The position numbers and the translations under genes are program-made. Of a DNA stretch of 10,369 nucleotides, positions 6,857 to 10,369 are shown piece after piece. Within the stretch, counting starts at the first letter, position 1. Each line of letters starts with the position of its first letter. Source of the DNA: Thermoanaerobacterales bacterium UBA4877 (GTDB lineage Bacteria; Bacillota; Thermoanaerobacteria; Thermoanaerobacterales; UBA4877); NCBI GenBank assembly GCA_002399345.1, contig DHDL01000007.1:59163-69531 (forward strand), read 5' to 3'. The notes under the pieces were generated by a model that ran no database searches, was not told the origin of the DNA, and saw only the letters and a list, made by a program, of their open reading frames with translations.

Positions 6857-6878
6857 TATAACCGAATATTCAGGTATA
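6857..6878. promoter_or_regulatory. 22-bp dyad, candidate LysR binding site
   Basis: An inverted repeat centred on the perfect palindrome GAATATTC (6864-6871) with flanking arms TATAACC (6857-6863) and AGGTATA (6872-6878); nine of eleven base pairs are symmetric. Its centre is about 61 bp upstream of the start predicted for the propeller operon, close to the usual -65 recognition site of LysR activators. No gene lies in 6767-6987 apart from this dyad, the lysR terminator and the promoter. Confidence 0.45.
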
Positions 6879-6891
6879 TACTTAGGGTGTA

Positions 6892-6929
6892 TTCACTAAT
6901 GATTTGTGATTATCTGTATACTTTAAAAT
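6892..6929 (+). promoter_or_regulatory. Weak promoter for the propeller-flavoprotein-EthD operon
   Basis: TATACT at 6917-6922 is the best -10 upstream of the operon. The only -35-like hexamer is TTCACT (6892-6897), 19 bp away, a poor match and long spacing. A weak core promoter with an upstream dyad is what an activator-dependent promoter looks like. The expected start is near 6929, with a leader of about 58 nt. Confidence 0.4.
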
Positions 6930-6987
6930 AAAATAAAAATACTAACCAATATAAGGCAAACGATTGATAATGAAAGGAGTTTTAATA

Positions 6988-8337
6988 ATGAGCAAACGCA
7001 CGCAGCCTCTGGCAAAAAATCTGGAAATGGTAGGTTATGATGAGCTCAATGGAAAACCGGGATTCCAGATGGCCATGCAGAAAGCAGGCGGCAGGTACTA
7101 TCTATACACTGCATCATTCAGGCACAACGGATGGAACATCCTTGATGTTACTGATCCTTCCAAGCCGAGGAATATAAAATGGATGGAAGGCCCGTGGGTG
7201 AGCGATATTCATGACGGCCAGTCCACACCAAAGATTCAGATTGCCGACGGCCTGATGATAACGGCCCACGGCGGTGTCATGAGAGAACTGCACGGTGTGG
7301 AGACTAATGACAACCCGTTTTTCGGCGGTATCATGATCTGGGATGTAAAAACAGATCCGGAGAATCCTAAACTGTTGTCAAAATTTGAATGTAATGGCGG
7401 CGCAGGTGTTCACAGATTCTTTTATAATGGGGGTAAATATGTATATGTTACCGGTACCTGCGAGGGCTTCTATAACTACATTTTGAGGATTGTCGATATA
7501 TCCGATCCGACGCACCCGGTGGAGACCGGTAAGTTCTGGTTTGATGAGCAGTATCTTAACAACAAGGCGCAAAAGGGAGTTCCCAGGTTCGGCTCAGGTG
7601 AATTCCTTGCATCACCATTTATCCATGCCCTTACGGTAAGAGATAATATCGCTTATCTGGCTGCACCTAACAAGGGATTGGTAATGCTGGATGTCAGTGA
7701 TAAAACGCAGCCCAAGCTCATCAGCCGGCTGAGTGTTAATCCACCATTCGGCGGAGGCGCTGCGGGTGCTCCCTGCCATACAGCTTTAAGGCTGGGTGAC
7801 CGACCGTATGTAGTACTCACCACCGAGGGTGAAAGAGCGAGATATTTCGCCAACGAAACAACTGATGGGCTCTTTAAAAAGCTTAAAACCCAGCCCATGA
7901 ACGGCCTCTTTATAGTGGAAATCACGGACATCAACAATCCAAGCTTGATTTCCGTATTCCCTTACCCCGAGGTTCCGGAGGGCTACACCCACGGCAGTAA
8001 CTTCAATGTTGTAGATGGTGTAAGAGTCCCCTTTGGGCCCCACAATATTTTTGATGCTTTTGGAACAGACGTGTATAAGCCTGTTGACGACAAGGTATAC
8101 TGCTGCTACTTCAATGCTGGGCTAAGGATCTACGATGTTAAGGATCCTTTCAGACCGAAGGAAATAGCCTACTTTATGCCGCCTGATCCCACAAAAATGT
8201 ACTTTGACAATGCAACTCACACATTGATGCCGGGACCGGAGGTCGCCATAGCGGAGGATGTATTGGTAGACGACAGGGGTTATATCTATTTTGATACATT
8301 CCAGGATGGTTTATATATCCTGCGCAGCACAATATAA
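6988..8337 (+). CDS. LVIVD-repeat beta-propeller protein, function unknown
   Basis: A 449-residue protein made of beta-propeller blades. Six repeats end in a hydrophobic-D-[VI]-x-D-x-x-x-P type turn: ILDVTDPSKP (51-60), IWDVKTDPENP (117-127), IVDISDPTHP (168-177), MLDVSDKTQP (233-242), IVEITDINNP (309-318) and IYDVKDPFRP (381-390). A closing GLYIL strand (441-445) suggests seven blades. There is no signal peptide or membrane segment, so it is probably cytoplasmic, although LVIVD proteins are often exported. A histidine recurs near the start of five blades (His75, 142, 213, 264, 352), which could line the central pore. The start at 6988 is chosen for its AAAGGAG site; upstream in-frame starts (TTG 6964, ATG 6970) would include that site in the coding region. 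First gene of a three-gene operon. A catalytic or scaffold role cannot be decided. Confidence 0.88.
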   Translation: MSKRTQPLAKNLEMVGYDELNGKPGFQMAMQKAGGRYYLYTASFRHNGWNILDVTDPSKPRNIKWMEGPWVSDIHDGQSTPKIQIADGLMITAHGGVMRELHGVETNDNPFFGGIMIWDVKTDPENPKLLSKFECNGGAGVHRFFYNGGKYVYVTGTCEGFYNYILRIVDISDPTHPVETGKFWFDEQYLNNKAQKGVPRFGSGEFLASPFIHALTVRDNIAYLAAPNKGLVMLDVSDKTQPKLISRLSVNPPFGGGAAGAPCHTALRLGDRPYVVLTTEGERARYFANETTDGLFKKLKTQPMNGLFIVEITDINNPSLISVFPYPEVPEGYTHGSNFNVVDGVRVPFGPHNIFDAFGTDVYKPVDDKVYCCYFNAGLRIYDVKDPFRPKEIAYFMPPDPTKMYFDNATHTLMPGPEVAIAEDVLVDDRGYIYFDTFQDGLYILRSTI

Positions 8338-8344
8338 AATGACC

Positions 8345-8400
8345 GGGGACTTCTAAAAACAGTATAAATACAAAAAGGTCAGGAGTCCCCACAAATTTGT
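8345..8400 (+). other. Intercistronic hairpin without a T-tract
   Basis: GGGGACTTCT (8345-8354) pairs with AGGAGTCCCC (8381-8390), ten pairs with one wobble around a 26-nt AT-rich loop. It is followed not by T residues but by the perfect palindrome ACAAATTTGT (8391-8400). It sits in the 100-nt gap between the propeller and flavoprotein genes. An mRNA-stabilising or processing element that sets different levels for the two genes is more likely than a full terminator. Confidence 0.6.
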
Positions 8401-8437
8401 AAATTAAAAACCATAAATTTACTGGGAGGAAATGTAT

Positions 8438-9379
8438 ATGAAAATTCTTGGCCTTTCTGCAGGTACAAAAAATGGCATTAACGATTCAATGTGCAAAGAA
8501 GCTCTTATGGGTGCAAGGGAGTCGGGAGCAGATATAGAGTTTATCCGACTGCTTGATTTGAATATAAAACACTGCACCGGCTGTGTCACATGTTCAAAAG
8601 CTCTTATAAGCGGGCGAGGAAATATGTGCGCGCTTAAAGATGATTTTGATTGGCTTTTCAATAAGATGCTTAACGCCGATGGAATAGTCCTGGTATCACC
8701 GATCTTTGAGAGCGGTACAAGCGGCATCGTGCATACAATTACCGATCGTATTGGGCCCAGGATGGACAGGGGCATCAACGAAACCGCCAAGAAAATCGCC
8801 GAGGCTACGGGAGGCAAAGCTCCCGATGAGCGTATATTTAAGGACAAGGTCATTTCATTTATGGGTATAGGCGGATCGGACTGGGGTTCACTGATTCAGA
8901 TGGATCATGCCATGCTGGCCATGTCCCCAATGTGGAAGGTCATAGACAATGACTGGTTCAAATGGGCAAAGTCAATCCTTACGAATGACAAAGATGTCAT
9001 CCGCGCTCACGAGATAGGTATTCATATTGCCGAAGCGGCAAAGGATATACCAAATGCAAAATACCAAGGTAAACCGGGTGTATGCCCTCACTGCCACAGC
9101 AATAATTTCTACATTGTACCGGGCACCGACAAGGCTATCTGCCCTGTTTGCGGACTAGAAGGCAAGCTTACCGTTGAAAACGGAAGTGCTAAGGTCACTT
9201 ATCCTGACAGCCAATTGCCGCTGGCACACGATACGCTCTCGGGAAAGTTCAGGTTCAAACATGCCGATGATATCAAAAACCTTGAGACTAAATATGCCAA
9301 GATCCGTAAAGACCCTGCATATATTGCCAAAGTAAATAATTATAAGTCATTCATCAGCGCTTCAAAACCTGAAAAATAA
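8438..9379 (+). CDS. Flavodoxin-fold (NADPH-dependent FMN reductase-like) protein with cysteine motif and zinc ribbon
   Basis: A 313-residue flavoprotein-like oxidoreductase. The N-terminal flavodoxin fold begins MKILGLSAGTKNG, the phosphate loop for FMN, and continues with VSPIFESGTSGIVHTITDR (86-104), a typical FMN-contact region. Cys46, Cys49, Cys52 and Cys64 form C-x2-C-x2-C-x11-C, similar to the compact cluster motif of archaeal iron-sulfur flavoproteins but with a longer last gap, so it may hold a [4Fe-4S] cluster. GGSDWGS follows at 145-151. A C-terminal CPHC (216-219) and CPVC (235-238) pair is a zinc-ribbon or rubredoxin-like knuckle. GGGAGGA at 8424-8430 supports the ATG at 8438; an ATG at 8432 is only 1 nt from that site. 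Likely moves electrons to a substrate or partner in this operon; substrate unknown. Confidence 0.88.
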   Translation: MKILGLSAGTKNGINDSMCKEALMGARESGADIEFIRLLDLNIKHCTGCVTCSKALISGRGNMCALKDDFDWLFNKMLNADGIVLVSPIFESGTSGIVHTITDRIGPRMDRGINETAKKIAEATGGKAPDERIFKDKVISFMGIGGSDWGSLIQMDHAMLAMSPMWKVIDNDWFKWAKSILTNDKDVIRAHEIGIHIAEAAKDIPNAKYQGKPGVCPHCHSNNFYIVPGTDKAICPVCGLEGKLTVENGSAKVTYPDSQLPLAHDTLSGKFRFKHADDIKNLETKYAKIRKDPAYIAKVNNYKSFISASKPEK

Positions 9380-9454
9380 AAGGGTAAAACAGCAAACCAA
9401 AGAGAAGATGCTAAAGATTAATATATTTATGTAACACAATGGAGGAGAATTGCT

Positions 9455-10300
9455 ATGGCCTTTGATTTTAAAATTATGCGTAGTTTGATTTACGTTGACG
9501 TAGTGAAGGAAGAATATCGTGTAAAGCTTATGGACTGGCTATACAGGCATCATGTACCGGACAGCATCTCGAAATTCGGCCCTTATGTTACGAAGTATGC
9601 TTTTTATAATGCGCTTCCCACTCCGCCGGAAGGTGATCGTTTTGGTGTTCACAGGATGCAGCTGACTGAACATTATTGGCTGGTCAACGAGCACCTTCCT
9701 GAAATGGCAAACAGCATTATGAGAGAGTATATGCCTAAGGACGTACTTCGCTGGCAGGGAAACCTTCCCGATATCGATACTAAGGAAATGCGGGAAAATA
9801 CCAAAAGCGGAGATGCAGGACGTTGCAGCGGGGGAAATAACGGCTGTCAGCCGTTTATCTTTGCCTTTGTACCCATTAACTGGGAAGAGGATTTCAAGGG
9901 CGCGGGACGTACCGTTGAGGACGGTCCCAATTATCGCTGGCAGTTCCTCATTCAATACCCTGACAGCATTACCAAGGAGCAGGGTGAAAAGTGGTTCCAT
10001 GACGAACTCGTACCTAAATTTAAAGACTGCCCTTATGTAAACAGGTTTGTCAGCAGCAAAATAATTGTGGACTATGGAGCAAGCAGCATGGACAGGGCCG
10101 TTGAAATGTGGTTTGACGGACCGGATGAATGGTATAAAGCCGCTGTGGAGTGCGCTTCCTCTATGAAGAAGCCGGATTGGGCGGAGCAGGATAACTTCCC
10201 CTTCCTTAAACCAAATTTCCATATAGCGTCCATGTTCCTGCCGGACATGGCTACATCCGATAACCTTACCCAGTATCACGGTTATATTACGATGCGGTAA
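9455..10300 (+). CDS. Tandem EthD-like (dimeric alpha+beta barrel) protein
   Basis: A 281-residue protein with two related halves. The first has W28-x5-VP-x7-PYV (Val34, Pro35, Pro43-Val45). The second repeats the spacing with W180-x5-VP-x5-PYV (Val186, Pro187, Pro193-Val195). The W-x-x-x-H-x-P pattern is typical of EthD/Dabb ferredoxin-like domains, which dimerise to form a barrel; this gene seems to encode a fused pair. A glycine- and cysteine-rich linker (Cys124, Cys131) lies between them. Relatives act in oxidation or cyclisation of aromatic and polyketide compounds or have no assigned role. A GGAGGAG site supports the ATG. It is the last gene of the operon, 75 nt after the flavoprotein gene with no terminator between. 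I do not recognise a specific function. Confidence 0.85.
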   Translation: MAFDFKIMRSLIYVDVVKEEYRVKLMDWLYRHHVPDSISKFGPYVTKYAFYNALPTPPEGDRFGVHRMQLTEHYWLVNEHLPEMANSIMREYMPKDVLRWQGNLPDIDTKEMRENTKSGDAGRCSGGNNGCQPFIFAFVPINWEEDFKGAGRTVEDGPNYRWQFLIQYPDSITKEQGEKWFHDELVPKFKDCPYVNRFVSSKIIVDYGASSMDRAVEMWFDGPDEWYKAAVECASSMKKPDWAEQDNFPFLKPNFHIASMFLPDMATSDNLTQYHGYITMR

Positions 10301-10318
10301 TTATTTATATGAATCTTT

Positions 10319-10351
10319 AAACCCTTGGCTTATTAAGACCAAGGGTTTTTT
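10319..10351 (+). terminator. Intrinsic terminator of the propeller-flavoprotein-EthD operon
   Basis: AAACCCTTGG (10319-10328) pairs perfectly with CCAAGGGTTT (10339-10348) around a 10-nt loop, and six T cover 10346-10351. It lies 18 nt after the EthD-like stop and closes the operon. Confidence 0.9.
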
Positions 10352-10369
10352 GCTACCTCCAGCTTTTAC

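Noticed and set aside
8341..8390. Pseudoknot from GACC (8341-8344) with GGTC (8377-8380) crossing the main stem
   Set aside because: There would be no linker to span the ten-pair stem, so the fold is geometrically unlikely; at most the pairings compete.
8419..8853. Open frame antisense to the flavoprotein gene
   Set aside because: It has no recognisable domain and lies fully opposite a gene with clear flavodoxin motifs.
9539..10279. Long open frame (246 codons) antisense to the EthD-like gene
   Set aside because: It mirrors a well-supported gene with a good ribosome binding site, and its translation shows no recognisable domain.

Overview
The window looks like chromosomal DNA of a strictly anaerobic, Gram-positive, low-to-mid GC bacterium of the Clostridia. 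The reasons are an oxygen-sensitive 2-oxoacid:ferredoxin oxidoreductase, a phosphotransbutyrylase/butyrate kinase pair, strong AGGAGG-type ribosome binding sites before nearly every gene, and AT-rich intergenic regions with sigma-A-like promoters. Every gene that lies fully inside the window is intact. I see no RNA genes, mobile elements or CRISPR arrays, and no gene-free stretch longer than 300 bases; the longest gap is the divergent promoter region at 4881-5160.

Left part (1-4880, minus strand). An operon iorA-iorB-ptb-buk runs leftwards from a strong promoter near 5006-5033 and ends at an intrinsic terminator at 474-515. IorAB oxidatively decarboxylates arylpyruvates to aryl-acetyl-CoA with reduction of ferredoxin. 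Ptb and Buk can turn an acyl-CoA into acyl-phosphate and then acid plus ATP. Together they would make a fermentative, ATP-yielding route from aromatic (or branched-chain) 2-oxoacids to the corresponding acids, or in reverse a route for acid activation and reductive carboxylation. Beyond the terminator, a separate unit with its own extended -10 promoter holds an AroH-type chorismate mutase and the first 11 codons of another gene that runs off the window.

Middle (4881-6813). The shared upstream region carries repeated ATCTTG/CAAGAT elements placed on both divergent promoters. To the right are a GntR/FCD-like regulator and a LysR-type regulator, probably co-transcribed and closed by a terminator at 6784-6813.

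Right part (6814-10369, plus strand). A three-gene operon encodes a cytoplasmic LVIVD-type beta-propeller, a flavodoxin-fold protein with extra cysteine clusters, and a two-domain EthD-like alpha+beta barrel protein, and ends at a strong terminator at 10319-10351. A 22-bp dyad lies at the position where LysR regulators usually bind, upstream of its promoter. The function of this cassette cannot be read from the sequence. It is the best candidate here for an undescribed system, perhaps reductive processing of an aromatic or quinone-like compound whose acid products would meet the ior-ptb-buk route; that link is inference.
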